Positions 27,264 through 35,805 of a DNA stretch of 64,000 bases are shown here, piece by piece. The translations under genes were made by a program, and so were the position numbers. Position 1 is the first letter of the stretch; the number at the start of each line of letters is the position of its first letter. This stretch comes from JARBUG01 sp035628915 (GTDB lineage: Bacteria; Bacillota; Sulfobacillia; Symbiobacteriales; Symbiobacteriaceae), in NCBI GenBank assembly GCA_035628915.1, contig DASPIW010000005.1, positions 166,594-230,593 of the forward strand. Reading direction: 5' to 3'. The notes beneath the pieces are model-generated. The model ran no database searches, was not told the DNA's origin, and was given only the letters and a program-made list of their open reading frames with translations.

Positions 27264-27815
27264 GTGTGGCTACGAAAGCCCATGATAGCGATCGTGGTTG
27301 CAGCATTTCTGCTCGTGGTATGGCACGTAATCAAGGAGTCTGCGACTTATGGGTCCGATGAGATCAAAGTGGCAACGCAGGTCATCACTCAGTACTATCG
27401 GCATCTAGAAAATCAGGAGTATGGATCAGCTCTTAATCTGCTGGATGTCAAGGGATGCAAGGGTCGCGCCCATGGGCAGAATCCTCAGGGTCCGTCAGCC
27501 GCCGAACTAGAGAGGCTCGCCCAAACATCTGAATATCGACTCGTGCGTTTCGACTTCGTTGGAAAGTCCATTCCGCTTGGTTACCCGGGGAGACTGCGGC
27601 GAAACAGCCCAATGAGTTTTGTCCTCTATTTGGAAGTGGTAATTCAGGGAGAACGACATTTCTTCAATGAGACAGCGAGCATCCAATCGATTGAGCGAGA
27701 AATGAAGATTTGCGGACTTCGGAGCCGTGACCCATATATCCGATACCGAGCCAACGAGTACGTCACATCCGGATGGAGAGTCCCCGCTTCAATAGTACGC
27801 CGCGCTTACGCCTAA
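27264..27815 (+). CDS. Membrane-anchored hypothetical protein
   Basis: 183 residues; GTG start after GGAAGGAAAGT. One N-terminal membrane segment (about residues 6-22, IAIVVAAFLLVVWHV) then an extracytoplasmic domain that starts ATQVITQYYRHLENQEYGSA, a pattern common to lipoprotein-like NTF2-fold proteins. Function unknown. Confidence 0.6.
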   Translation: MWLRKPMIAIVVAAFLLVVWHVIKESATYGSDEIKVATQVITQYYRHLENQEYGSALNLLDVKGCKGRAHGQNPQGPSAAELERLAQTSEYRLVRFDFVGKSIPLGYPGRLRRNSPMSFVLYLEVVIQGERHFFNETASIQSIEREMKICGLRSRDPYIRYRANEYVTSGWRVPASIVRRAYA

Positions 27816-28059
27816 TTGGGCGTTTGAACGGGTTGTCCTGAAAGTGTCCTTAGCGGTATCGTAACCATGAGTGAAGTCGAGACCTAGGGCGGCGGGAAGA
27901 GATGAGTCGGCGGACTTCCAGTAAGTCGATAAGGCGCCAAAATTTTGGATTTCCGTGGAATCCTCTCAGGAGGATTCCGAAGTGCGTTGTTTCGCCGTCT
28001 TCGATGCTGTCCGGCGAATGGCGATCAAGAAGCGGAGCCCCTCCGCTCCCCGTGGTCGC

Positions 28060-29532
28060 CTATAGGTCTGGCACGAGTGTCGCAACCCTGTTTCTGTACA
28101 AAAGGATCTGACCGCCAAAGGCTGGCAAGACACGAAGTAGGAGGGCTTTGCGTTCTTGCGGCGTGGCGAAGTTCCATACTTCTTGGAAGTCGATGACGCT
28201 CGAAACCAACGTTTCCCGAGAGGGGGGGGCCGGTAGTGCCTTAATCTGGTCCAACTTCTCCTGAATGACCTCAATGCGTTCCTTGTGCGGCTGAACACGG
28301 GCGAGGTAATTCTCGAAACCCAGTCTGCCGGTCTCGTAGGCCCTGTCCCAGCGGCCAATCGCAACCTGCGCTTCCCTAAGGTCTGCTTCCAGCCGCCGCA
28401 ATTCGATGCCGCTGATGCCAGCCTTCTTGGTCCATTCCTCGGCACACTGTTCCAGGAAGTTCTCCATGTTCCCGGGCTGCTCCAGACCGCTAACGAGTTC
28501 GGCTACCATCCCATCGGCCAGGGGGCCGGGGAAGCTCGTCAGGGCAGGTTCCGCGCAACCCATGCCATGAACGTAGTTGAGGCATCGGTAGTAGTACGTT
28601 CCTTCACGCCTCATGTAGAGGGCGGAGATCGGGCCGCCACACTCTCCACATTTTGCGATTCCAGCCAGCGGGTACACACCGGTCGCCTGACGGGGCGGTA
28701 CTCCCTTTCGTTTCTCAAACATGTCCTGGACACGCTCAAAGATGTCCCGCGGCACTAGACCCTCGTGGTTTCCCTTGACCCGGATAACTGGGCCGCCGGT
28801 CCGCCGACCGCTGACGACATCACCGCAATATACGGGATTCGTCAGCAGACGCACGAGTGTCACCGGGCGCCACACCCCGCCAGCGGCTGCCGGGACTCCC
28901 AACTCCCGGCTGAGCCAAAGGGCGATTCCCCGGACCCCTTGGCCGCCAAGGTAACGTTCGAAAATCTGCTGGACGATATGAGCACGCCCAGGGTCGGGCA
29001 CTAGCTCGTACAGGGTGCGGGTACCCCTGACCAGAGTTGGTTCACCTTTGTACCCGAAAGGGATCGGGCCGCCGGGCCATTCGCCCGTCGTGGCCTTTTT
29101 TTGTCGCCCCATCTTGGTTCGCTCAGCGATCGTCTCCCGTTCCCACTGTGCCAGCACGGCGACCAGGGTGATCATCAGGCGGCCGTGGGAAGTGGTGGTA
29201 TTGAACTCCTCCGTGGCGGACTTGAACAAGACACCTCGGGTGTCGAAGGTTTTCATCAACTGGTAGAGGTCCATGACGGACCGGGTAAGCCTGTCCAACT
29301 TGTAGACGACGATGACCTCGCCCTTCTGGGTATCCCTCAGCATCTGCTGGAGGGCGGGGCGGTTGGTATCCTTGGCAGAGTACCCATCGTCTTCATAGAA
29401 CTTCGTCACGGTCCACCCCTGGGACTTGGCGAACTGATCCAGCCGTTCCCGCTGCGCTGGCAGGGAGAAGCCCTGTGTGGCTTGTTCATCTGTCGATACC
29501 CTGATGTACGCCCGGGCCTTGAGGTTCTCCAA
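28060..29532 (-). CDS. E2 large serine recombinase
   Basis: 490 residues from a TTG preceded by CAAGGAGTG. The resolvase domain has AYIRVSTDEQATQG (catalytic Ser13), DDGYSAKDTNRPAL and VYKLDRLTRS. It is followed by the Recombinase domain, a zinc ribbon (CGECGGPISALYM...YYRC) and a coiled coil. It belongs to a different subfamily from the other four (RVSTDEQ instead of RWSTEDQ/RWSTDxQ), consistent with its different attachment core. It reads inward from the right end of E2, 83 bases from the core. Confidence 0.95.
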   Translation of the reverse strand: MENLKARAYIRVSTDEQATQGFSLPAQRERLDQFAKSQGWTVTKFYEDDGYSAKDTNRPALQQMLRDTQKGEVIVVYKLDRLTRSVMDLYQLMKTFDTRGVLFKSATEEFNTTTSHGRLMITLVAVLAQWERETIAERTKMGRQKKATTGEWPGGPIPFGYKGEPTLVRGTRTLYELVPDPGRAHIVQQIFERYLGGQGVRGIALWLSRELGVPAAAGGVWRPVTLVRLLTNPVYCGDVVSGRRTGGPVIRVKGNHEGLVPRDIFERVQDMFEKRKGVPPRQATGVYPLAGIAKCGECGGPISALYMRREGTYYYRCLNYVHGMGCAEPALTSFPGPLADGMVAELVSGLEQPGNMENFLEQCAEEWTKKAGISGIELRRLEADLREAQVAIGRWDRAYETGRLGFENYLARVQPHKERIEVIQEKLDQIKALPAPPSRETLVSSVIDFQEVWNFATPQERKALLLRVLPAFGGQILLYRNRVATLVPDL

Positions 29533-29564
29533 CGTGTAACACTCCTTGATCGTTACTGAGTTCT

Positions 29565-29593
29565 ATAATATCCGATTTCTGCCAGCAACTCAA
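29565..29593 (-). promoter_or_regulatory. Promoter of the E2 recombinase
   Basis: On the minus strand TTGAGT and TATTAT are separated by exactly 17 bases, a good sigma-A promoter. It lies between the right attachment arm and the gene, so it stays with the excised circle. Confidence 0.65.
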
Positions 29594-29595
29594 GG

Positions 29596-29615
29596 TTTTT
29601 GGTTACACAAAGGGA
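29596..29615. other. E2 right attachment site with arm
   Basis: Inverted arm TTTTTGGTTACACA (29596-29609), four bases, then the core GA (GGA at 29613-29615). YhbH homology resumes immediately after. Confidence 0.85.
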
Positions 29616-29935
29616 GGCCCAAGAAGTTGACGAAGAGACATTTTTCCACCTGGGGGAAAGTGGAGGCACAAAAGTCTCAAGCGCCTACAAGCTGTGCCAT
29701 GACATCATCCAAGAACGATATGACCCTATACGGTGGAATATCTACCCCTTCCATTTTTCAGACGGAGACAATTGGTCCGACAGCGACAATAAAGTCTGTG
29801 TCGACCTCGTCCACAAGCTGCTGGGCGTCTCCAACCTGTTCGGCTACGGCGAGATCAGGGACGGGGGCTACACCAGTTCCCTGATGAGCGCCTTCACGGC
29901 GATCCACGATCCGAGATTTGTAATCGTAACTATCA
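29616..29935 (+). CDS. yhbH: yhbH, segment 3 of 4
   Basis: Codons 252-358 of the rebuilt gene. Family sequence: AQEVDEETFFHLGESGGTKVS, then RWNIYPFHFSDGDNW and YGEIRDGGYTSSLMSAF, as in YhbH. Homology ends in the core ACTATCA (29929-29935). In the native state six further codons follow and a TGA, so this end of the protein is lost. No start codon of its own with a Shine-Dalgarno site. Confidence 0.92.
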
Positions 29936-29963
29936 TCAGTAATGAACGCAAGTGATCTTGTGT
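29929..29963. other. E3 left attachment site
   Basis: Core ACTATCA (29929-29935), identical at 49538-49544. An arm GCAAGTGATCTTGTGT (29948-29963) matches the inverted arm ending in ATCACTTGC at 49512-49520. Confidence 0.85.
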
Positions 29964-29992
29964 TATACTGAGGATGGGGGTGATGGGAACAA

Positions 29993-31612
29993 ATGGAACG
30001 TACCGAAACCATTTGTCCCACGAAGGTTGCTGCTTACATCCGATGGTCCACGGACGACCAGACGGATGGGACAACCCTGGAGGTGCAGCGCGAGAGCTGC
30101 ATGCATTACATCAAGGCTCAGGGCTGGCAGTTCAGTGACGGACTGTGCTTCATCGACGATGGGTACTCAGGCGGGTCTCTGGACCGACCCGCTATCACGC
30201 GCCTTCGCGAAGCGGTGAGGGAGGGGCGGGTGTCCTGCATTGTGGTGTACAAGCTGGACCGCTTGTCTCGCTCTGTGCTAGACACCGTGAACCTGGTGCT
30301 GGAAGAGTGGGATGGTAAGTGCCACGTCAAAAGCACCAGGGAGCCCATTGATACAACGACACCGGCAGGCAAGATGTTCTTCTACATGCTCGTCAGCTAC
30401 GCCGAATGGGAGAGGAGTGTGATCCGAGAACGGACTCTCTCCGGTAAGAAGAAGCGGGCTGAGCAAGGCAAGAACCCGGGCATGAAGTTTCCGTTTGGCT
30501 ATTGCCGTGGAGACAAGGTAGGCGAGTATGCTATCGATGAGGCCCAGGCAGCGGTAGTTCGGAGGGTCTTCAGGGACTACGAAGCGGGGAAAGGCCTGCT
30601 TACAATCGCCAACGAACTCAACGACGATGGCACTGCATCAAAGTTCGGTACTCCCTGGAGGGCCACTAGCATTCAGTACATGCTCCGTAACGAAGCCTAC
30701 AAAGGCGTGTTGGTTTTTGGATCACGCATCGACGTCAAGGATAAGACGACCGGAAAACGGAAGGTCGTCACTCTTAGTGAACCGCGCCATGCGCGAGTCG
30801 AACGTGCGCTGCCGGCCATCATCGATGCCGAGTTGTGGGAACGGGTCCAGCGGTTGATGAAGCAGAGAGCGCTTGCACCCAGGAGGAATCTGGCGGGGGA
30901 CTACCTTCTATCAGGCATTGCAAGATGCCGTTGTGGCTCACCGCTAGTCGGCAACTTAATCGACGGGAAGTACCGCTTCTACGCGTGCGCGGCACGCCGC
31001 AACCAAGGGGCGGCGCTCTGCAACGCGGCAACCTTACACGCCGACCATGTTGAGCAGAAGATCATAGACGCAGTGAAAGCCCACTACAGCCAGTCGAGCG
31101 AAGATGGATACGTGACGTCGGTCCTCGCTGACCTTCGACACCAACTGCAAATCGCTGAGGCAGCTGTTGAGCAGTGGACGGGTAAGGCTGACGAGCTGAA
31201 CCGGCGAATGGCACGGCTACACCGCGACTATGACGCCGGAGAATTGACGGGACGCATATACAGCGAACGAGTAGAGGCAACCCAAGCCGAGTTGGCCGAA
31301 GTCAAGGAAGGACTACTTCTCGCCCAAGCCCAGGTATCAGACCTCAGACAGCGCCTCGATTCTGGTGAGACGATAAGGGGGGAGTTCCGCCAACTGGTCA
31401 ACACGGTGAGTACATGGGAATCGCTATCTGGGGAGGAACAGAAACAGGTTCTTAGGCACGTGGTGGAGTCGCTCACAGTGTGGTGCGTGTCGAAGGAGCG
31501 TGACCCTCGAAACAGACGGAAGTTCCTGCACGTGGTTGATGCAGACTTGGTCCTCCGCAAAATCTCCGAGGATTTTGTCGTGATGCCACTGGCCACAGTG
31601 AGCGTACACTAA
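29993..31612 (+). CDS. E3 large serine recombinase
   Basis: 539 residues. AAYIRWSTDDQTDGTTLEVQ (catalytic Ser19), DDGYSGGSLDRPAI, VYKLDRLSRS, Recombinase domain, zinc ribbon (CRCGSPLVG...YACAARRNQGAALC) and a coiled coil from about 375 to 470. Closest by eye to the E1 enzyme. A -10-like TATACT lies at 29964. It reads in the same direction as yhbH, so after loss of E1 and E2 the host operon transcript would run into it. Confidence 0.95.
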   Translation: MERTETICPTKVAAYIRWSTDDQTDGTTLEVQRESCMHYIKAQGWQFSDGLCFIDDGYSGGSLDRPAITRLREAVREGRVSCIVVYKLDRLSRSVLDTVNLVLEEWDGKCHVKSTREPIDTTTPAGKMFFYMLVSYAEWERSVIRERTLSGKKKRAEQGKNPGMKFPFGYCRGDKVGEYAIDEAQAAVVRRVFRDYEAGKGLLTIANELNDDGTASKFGTPWRATSIQYMLRNEAYKGVLVFGSRIDVKDKTTGKRKVVTLSEPRHARVERALPAIIDAELWERVQRLMKQRALAPRRNLAGDYLLSGIARCRCGSPLVGNLIDGKYRFYACAARRNQGAALCNAATLHADHVEQKIIDAVKAHYSQSSEDGYVTSVLADLRHQLQIAEAAVEQWTGKADELNRRMARLHRDYDAGELTGRIYSERVEATQAELAEVKEGLLLAQAQVSDLRQRLDSGETIRGEFRQLVNTVSTWESLSGEEQKQVLRHVVESLTVWCVSKERDPRNRRKFLHVVDADLVLRKISEDFVVMPLATVSVH

Positions 31613-31619
31613 AAACTGC

Positions 31620-31656
31620 GGCTAGGTGTTCACCGACCTTGGTAGCACACCTAGCC
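31620..31656 (+). terminator. Terminator after the E3 recombinase
   Basis: GGCTAGGTGT and ACACCTAGCC, a 10-bp perfect stem with a 17-base loop, followed by TTACAAATTTTTG. Confidence 0.75.
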
Positions 31657-31791
31657 TTACAAATTTTTGCTTGAGACAGAACTTCCCGTTCATGATCGTG
31701 GAGCCGAAAACCAGCTGTAGACACTTTATGTAAGAAATTGGTATCATGAAGGTGGTGCACTCGGAAGGAGGGTTGACAGACGACAGAGCGG

Positions 31792-32682
31792 TTGCAGGAA
31801 CTAGAAGAACTGGTACGGCGGGGAGAGTTCGTACAAGCTGCTGAGTTTGCTAAGCGCCTGTTGTTGCTGCCGGACCTCACTCCAGGGCAACGTGCTAGGG
31901 CTCTTCGGGCGCTTGGGCGCGCCCGGAGTGAATCCGGTGACCCCCACGGCGGGCTCAAGTCGCTGGAACTTGCCATTCCGTTGGCACTGAGAGCTAGGGA
32001 TTGGGACTGCCTCGGAAAGGCACGCGCCGAGTTGGGGATCTCTTGGATGCTAATCGCTGAGTACCCCAACGCGGTCGAGAATTTGCAGGCCTTCCTCATC
32101 GACTATCACCGGTATGACAAGGCCAGGTCGTACCTCGGGGCAGTCCTCTACAATCTGGGACTGACCTATCGTCGCCGGAACGACAACGCTAACGCCCTAC
32201 ACTATTACCGAGAGGCCCTTGCCTGCTACAGCGAAAAGGGACTTACATTCATGACAGGCAAGACCCACCAGAACCTGGCGTGGCTATATTGCCTGGAGGG
32301 CGACGACGAATCTGCCGAGTCCGAGGTGCGACTCGCTGAATCCTTTGCCGACGTGTGCGGGGCGGAATTCAAGACGGAGCAACTTCTGTGTCGGGCCTTC
32401 GTACTCTTTTTGCGGAAGCAAATCGTGACTGCCTTACGACTAACCGCTGAAGTGTTGCAAACCGGACGGCCTGGGACAACGGATGGACACAGGGCCGAGG
32501 CTTGTTGGCTGACAGGCCGGTGCTCTCTAGCAATGTACGATGTAAGGGCAGCTCAGAGTTTCGCCGAATACGCCGAGGAGTACGCAATACGCCACAAGGA
32601 TCCAGAAGCTACGAGCTTGGCCAGCAGCCTAAAGACCGAGGTTGCCCGCCGGCTCCAAGAATCTGATGAGGCGGCTAAATAG
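31792..32682 (+). CDS. TPR protein of the Rap/quorum-sensor type
   Basis: 296 residues made of tetratricopeptide-like helices: FLIDYHRYDKARSYLGAVLY, NLGLTYRRRNDNANALHYYR, HQNLAWLYCLEGDDESAE. There is no N-terminal helix-turn-helix, unlike NprR/PlcR. A short signal-peptide-bearing ORF follows at once, the layout of Rap-Phr cassettes. The start is uncertain: the TTG at 31792 is in frame but GGAGGG lies 19 bases upstream. Inferred role: peptide-controlled regulator of the element, by analogy with RapI-PhrI of ICEBs1. Confidence 0.7.
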   Translation: MQELEELVRRGEFVQAAEFAKRLLLLPDLTPGQRARALRALGRARSESGDPHGGLKSLELAIPLALRARDWDCLGKARAELGISWMLIAEYPNAVENLQAFLIDYHRYDKARSYLGAVLYNLGLTYRRRNDNANALHYYREALACYSEKGLTFMTGKTHQNLAWLYCLEGDDESAESEVRLAESFADVCGAEFKTEQLLCRAFVLFLRKQIVTALRLTAEVLQTGRPGTTDGHRAEACWLTGRCSLAMYDVRAAQSFAEYAEEYAIRHKDPEATSLASSLKTEVARRLQESDEAAK

Positions 32683-32692
32683 GCCGCCCTCA
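32664..32692 (+). terminator. Hairpin at the end of the TPR gene
   Basis: GATGAGGCGGC, loop TAAATA, GGCCGCCCTCATC, followed by TTGTAC. It overlaps the stop codon and could partly separate the TPR gene from the peptide gene. Confidence 0.55.
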
Positions 32693-32742
32693 TCTTGTAC
32701 CCGAGTTTCACTGTGAGCGAAATTGAACCAGGGGGGATTCAT

Positions 32743-32871
32743 TTGAGGCGGATCTTGATCACCTTGACCATGGCTTTGTTGCTCGTTTTCGCTGCCAGCG
32801 CGATTGCCTCGGCTGAGAATGGACCTGTGTGGCCGACGATGAGAGCGACTGACCTGAGGGGAAGCAAGTAG
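32743..32871 (+). CDS. Small secreted peptide precursor (Phr-like)
   Basis: 42 residues from a TTG preceded by GGGGGGATTCAT. A basic start (LRRILIT) and hydrophobic core (MALLLVFAASAIASA) form an export signal; the tail after SAEN is 17-18 residues with VWPTMRATDLRGSK at the end. Size, signal and position after a TPR gene match Phr-type signalling peptides, whose C-terminal pentapeptide is re-imported. Too short for usual ORF calls; the evidence is the layout, not homology. Confidence 0.6.
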   Translation: MRRILITLTMALLLVFAASAIASAENGPVWPTMRATDLRGSK

Positions 32872-32923
32872 CTGATGATTGCAAGAGAACCGGAACAGAA
32901 ACGGAAGGCAGAAACGGCGATCA

Positions 32924-33121
32924 GTGGGCCTTGCTCAGCGATGGTGGGTCAGTGAGCCGGCGGAAAAGGGGCCCGAGGACGCCCGCGAGTTAAGCCGGCT
33001 GTTCCACGCTATTCTAGAACGGGCTCAATCGCAGCAGCCCGAAGGGGCAGCGCGAAGGACCGAGCTGTTAACTGAGTACCCTCAGTTCTCTGGGTTCGCA
33101 GCCGGCGGTCACGTTCTGTAG
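32924..33121 (+). CDS. Small accessory-type protein of E3
   Basis: 65 residues from the GTG at 32924 (an in-frame TTG at 32879 would add 15). The segment WWVSEPAEKGPEDARELSRL then FHAILERAQ is the counterpart of the E2 small protein at 25561. A strong terminator follows the stop. The rest (QSQQPEGAARR onward) is not conserved. Function unknown; shared presence in recombinase-bearing elements suggests an accessory role. Confidence 0.6.
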   Translation: MGLAQRWWVSEPAEKGPEDARELSRLFHAILERAQSQQPEGAARRTELLTEYPQFSGFAAGGHVL

Positions 33122-33134
33122 TAACCCAACTTGA

Positions 33135-33174
33135 GCAGTGGCGGTGCATGAACATGCATTGCCACTGCTTTTTT
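33135..33174 (+). terminator. Strong terminator
   Basis: GCAGTGGCGGTGCATG and ATGCATTGCCACTGC around AAC, one mismatch, followed by six T. Confidence 0.88.
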
Positions 33175-33369
33175 GGGGTTGGGGGCTTTGAGGTCATGCC
33201 CCCCGCCGCCTTCGCAGTGCCCCCCACTGCGGGATCGAGCAATTGTCCACATTCAGAAGGAATCGGGTTGTTGCAGACGAAATGTTTAGAACTGCGAAGT
33301 CTGTGTGCGAAACAAGACGTGGTTATGTGCAGATCGGCGCGATGCTGCAACTCGAAGCCATAATTCGGG

Positions 33370-35019
33370 ATGACCCTCGTCATGAATACTGTGGACAGTC
33401 GCGCTGCTTTGTTCAGCAACGTAGCAGAGGTGTTGTGCGTGGACGATATGACGATTCGGCAGATACTTAACTTCTGCAAAGAAGGGCGGTTACGCGTTCC
33501 TACATTTCAGCGGGGATTTGTCTGGGATGCAAACCGTGTCGCGTACTTGATGGATAGCGTGTACAAGGGATACCCGATAGGCTCTCTATTGATATGGCGG
33601 ACAAAGGAAAAGCTTAAGTTTGAACGTAGACTTGGGCCGTTTACGTTGCCTCAGCCAGATGCTGCCCTCCCAGTTGACTACATTCTAGATGGTCAACAAC
33701 GCATAACCTCGATTTTTGGAGTTTTCCAGACAGAGATTCAGCCAGATTCAAATGTTGATGACACCTGGACCAACATTTACTTTGACCTGAAAGCGGATTC
33801 GAATGCCCAAGAATCCCAGATGGTTGCCATTATGCCCGGCGATCCAGCCCTCGATCCGACACGATATTTTTCGCTCCGGACGCTTTTCGACACCGTTGCA
33901 TATCGACGAGCAACGCGTAACCTTGACGATGATTTGGCGGAGAAAGTCGACAGGCTGCAGACCGTGTTTAAGGAATCCCGAATCCCTGTTCAGATGATAT
34001 CGACCGACGACCGAACAACCGTTGCGATAGTCTTCGAGCGCGTAAATCAGCGGGGAGTACCTCTTGATACCCTGCAATTGCTAACGGCATGGACTTGGAG
34101 TGAAGACTTCGACATCCAGCGCAAATTCCAGGATCTAACCGATGAGTTCGAGCCCTTTGGATTTAAAGGCATTGGTGAGGATAACAACCTGCTCTTGCGG
34201 TGCTGTTCTGCCGTGATAGCAGGAAATGCCTCAACGGAAACCCTCATCAAGCTGAATGGTGCCACCGTTCGCGCTCATTTTCCCAGTGTCGTCAACGGAC
34301 TCAAGGGAGCGATAGACTTCCTGCAGAAGAACGTCCAAGTTCACTCCCTAGACAACCTTCCATACGCTTCATTGCTCATCCCGTTGACGGTGTTCTTTGC
34401 CGCCCCGGGCAATAAACACGTACAGTATACGAACGACCAACGCAACACAATTCTGCGTTGGTTCTGGCGGGTGTGCTTGTCCAAGAGATATAATAGCCAG
34501 CCGGTCAAGTCGATACAGAGTGACATCGCCGAGATGGTAAAGCTACGTAATGGTGAGGCGTCCGATCTCGGAAATTTCACGGTTAACGTAACTGCCGATG
34601 ACTTTAAGAGGGAAGCCTTCCGGATGAACAACGTCAGTACCAAGACCTTCATTCTGCTTCTGGCCCAGCGGATTCCTCGAAGCTTCGTAACCGGATCACC
34701 TGTCTCTTTGAGTGCGGTCCTCAAAGATTACAATCGAAACGAATTTCATCATCTCTTTCCCAAAGCGTACTTGCGTTCTCAGGGTGCGCCCACCTACGAT
34801 CCGGACTGCATTGCCAATCTCTGTTTCATGTCCCGAGCCGATAACAACCTTCTAGGTGGCGTTGCGCCAAGTAAGTATCGCTCCAAAATGCCTGCCCAAA
34901 TTGATGATATCTTGAGCAGCGCCGTTTGCCCGAGTTTCTTGTTCACCGCGAGTTTTGAGGAATTTGTTGATTCACGAGCGGACATGCTCTGCACAGAAGC
35001 GCTCCGGCTTATCAGTTGA
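33370..35019 (+). CDS. DUF262/DUF1524 (GmrSD-like, HNH) protein
   Basis: 549 residues. The N-terminal DUF262 shows RVPTFQRGFVWDANRVAYLM near residue 40 and VDYILDGQQRITSIFG near residue 105, the ParB/sulfiredoxin-like NTPase signatures. The C-terminus has an HNH-type DUF1524 motif NEFHHLFPKAYL (about residue 457). Such proteins include GmrSD-type modification-dependent restriction enzymes and other phage-defence nucleases. The start (33370 or ATG at 33382) lacks a good Shine-Dalgarno site. Base composition is visibly AT-richer than its neighbours, suggesting separate acquisition. Likely defence cargo of E3. Confidence 0.82.
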   Translation: MTLVMNTVDSRAALFSNVAEVLCVDDMTIRQILNFCKEGRLRVPTFQRGFVWDANRVAYLMDSVYKGYPIGSLLIWRTKEKLKFERRLGPFTLPQPDAALPVDYILDGQQRITSIFGVFQTEIQPDSNVDDTWTNIYFDLKADSNAQESQMVAIMPGDPALDPTRYFSLRTLFDTVAYRRATRNLDDDLAEKVDRLQTVFKESRIPVQMISTDDRTTVAIVFERVNQRGVPLDTLQLLTAWTWSEDFDIQRKFQDLTDEFEPFGFKGIGEDNNLLLRCCSAVIAGNASTETLIKLNGATVRAHFPSVVNGLKGAIDFLQKNVQVHSLDNLPYASLLIPLTVFFAAPGNKHVQYTNDQRNTILRWFWRVCLSKRYNSQPVKSIQSDIAEMVKLRNGEASDLGNFTVNVTADDFKREAFRMNNVSTKTFILLLAQRIPRSFVTGSPVSLSAVLKDYNRNEFHHLFPKAYLRSQGAPTYDPDCIANLCFMSRADNNLLGGVAPSKYRSKMPAQIDDILSSAVCPSFLFTASFEEFVDSRADMLCTEALRLIS

Positions 35020-35128
35020 CGTGCGTAGACATTGGTTCAACGGAGCAATGGCCCGACAGGTATCCTCGTCGATGGAACTGCAACTCTACGAACATGCTAA
35101 GCTAATTGATACTGACGGAAAAGTTAAG

Positions 35129-35155
35129 AGCGGGAAAGGCTAGCCTTCCCGCTCT
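35129..35155. terminator. Bidirectional terminator
   Basis: GAGCGGGAAAGGC/GCCTTCCCGCTC, with TCTTTTCTTAA on one side, just past the stop of the XRE gene on the minus strand. Confidence 0.7.
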
Positions 35156-35508
35156 TTTCTTAACGACTGCTCTTGCTGTTTTCGAATTGACTCCAGGAGA
35201 TGCAACGCTTGGGTAACCTGCTCTGGAGTGTAGCCCTCCCGTTGTGCGAGAGCTACAATCCTCTTCCACTCCTCTGGGATATCAGGCTGGCTATTTCCGC
35301 TCGACTGATCGTCCCGCCCAAGGAGGAAGTCTACCGACACCCCGAAAAAGGTGGCTAACTTCTTAGTAGTATCGAAATCCGGTTCACGCTCACCCATCTC
35401 ATAGTTGCCGAGCGCCGAGCGCCCGATCTTCAGCCGGCGGGCCAACTCATACTGGGACAGGCCAGCATCCTTGCGCAGGTCGATCAGTCGCTGCCATTTG
35501 TCCGGCAT
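35140..35508 (-). CDS. XRE-family repressor of E3
   Basis: 122 residues from the ATG at 35508 with GAGGAGGGG upstream. Helix-turn-helix: RKDAGLSQYELARRLKIGRS then ALGNYEMGEREPD, followed by FFGVSVDFLLGRDD, the classic phage/ICE repressor pattern, and a short helical C-terminus. It is divergent from the AbrB-like gene, and GACAC-N5-GTGTC palindromes lie between them. Inferred: controls its own gene and the transfer genes, like ImmR of ICEBs1. Confidence 0.88.
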   Translation of the reverse strand: MPDKWQRLIDLRKDAGLSQYELARRLKIGRSALGNYEMGEREPDFDTTKKLATFFGVSVDFLLGRDDQSSGNSQPDIPEEWKRIVALAQREGYTPEQVTQALHLLESIRKQQEQSLRKEREG

Positions 35509-35603
35509 GTGGCCCCTCCTCCTGAGATATCCTGGTAGCTCGATTCTATCACACTTCGTAGCAGCACGCCAGAAATCGACACAAATCGGGGAGGGATATA
35601 TTG

Positions 35604-35738
35604 ACAGACACAAGCGGTGTCTGTTAGACTCTGGTTCAAGGACACAAAATGTGTTTGATACTGAACTCGACTCATAACGCATCTCATACCTAGCAACAAG
35701 GCAGCAGTATACACGCAATGGACACTTTTTGTGTCCAT
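35604..35738. promoter_or_regulatory. Cluster of GACAC-N5-GTGTC operators
   Basis: Two good palindromes: ACAGACAC-N5-GTGTCTGT at 35604-35624 and ATGGACAC-N5-GTGTCCAT at 35718-35738. A poorer one, GGACACAAAATGTGTTTG, is at 35640. They lie in the divergent promoter region; the first overlaps a TTGACA at 35601. Likely binding sites of the XRE repressor. Confidence 0.65.
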
Positions 35739-35805
35739 TTTTCCAGAAAGGAGGCACGACTACCACCCCTGGCCCCGGACCACACCAACATCATGGAGGG
35801 TTGTG

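Larger units (their letters stand above)
20774..29615. mobile_element. Element E2: decayed conjugative element interrupting yhbH near codon 252
   Basis: 8842 bp. The recombinase is at the right end on the minus strand, reading inward. The left half holds a HEPN-like protein, an N-terminally truncated VirB4 and an M23 peptidase, both closely related to genes of E3. The right half has a lone integrase-like N-terminal domain, a small accessory-type ORF, a secreted protein and a membrane-anchored protein. Removal joins His-His-Ser to Glu-Ala-Gln-Glu-Val in frame. Confidence 0.9.
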
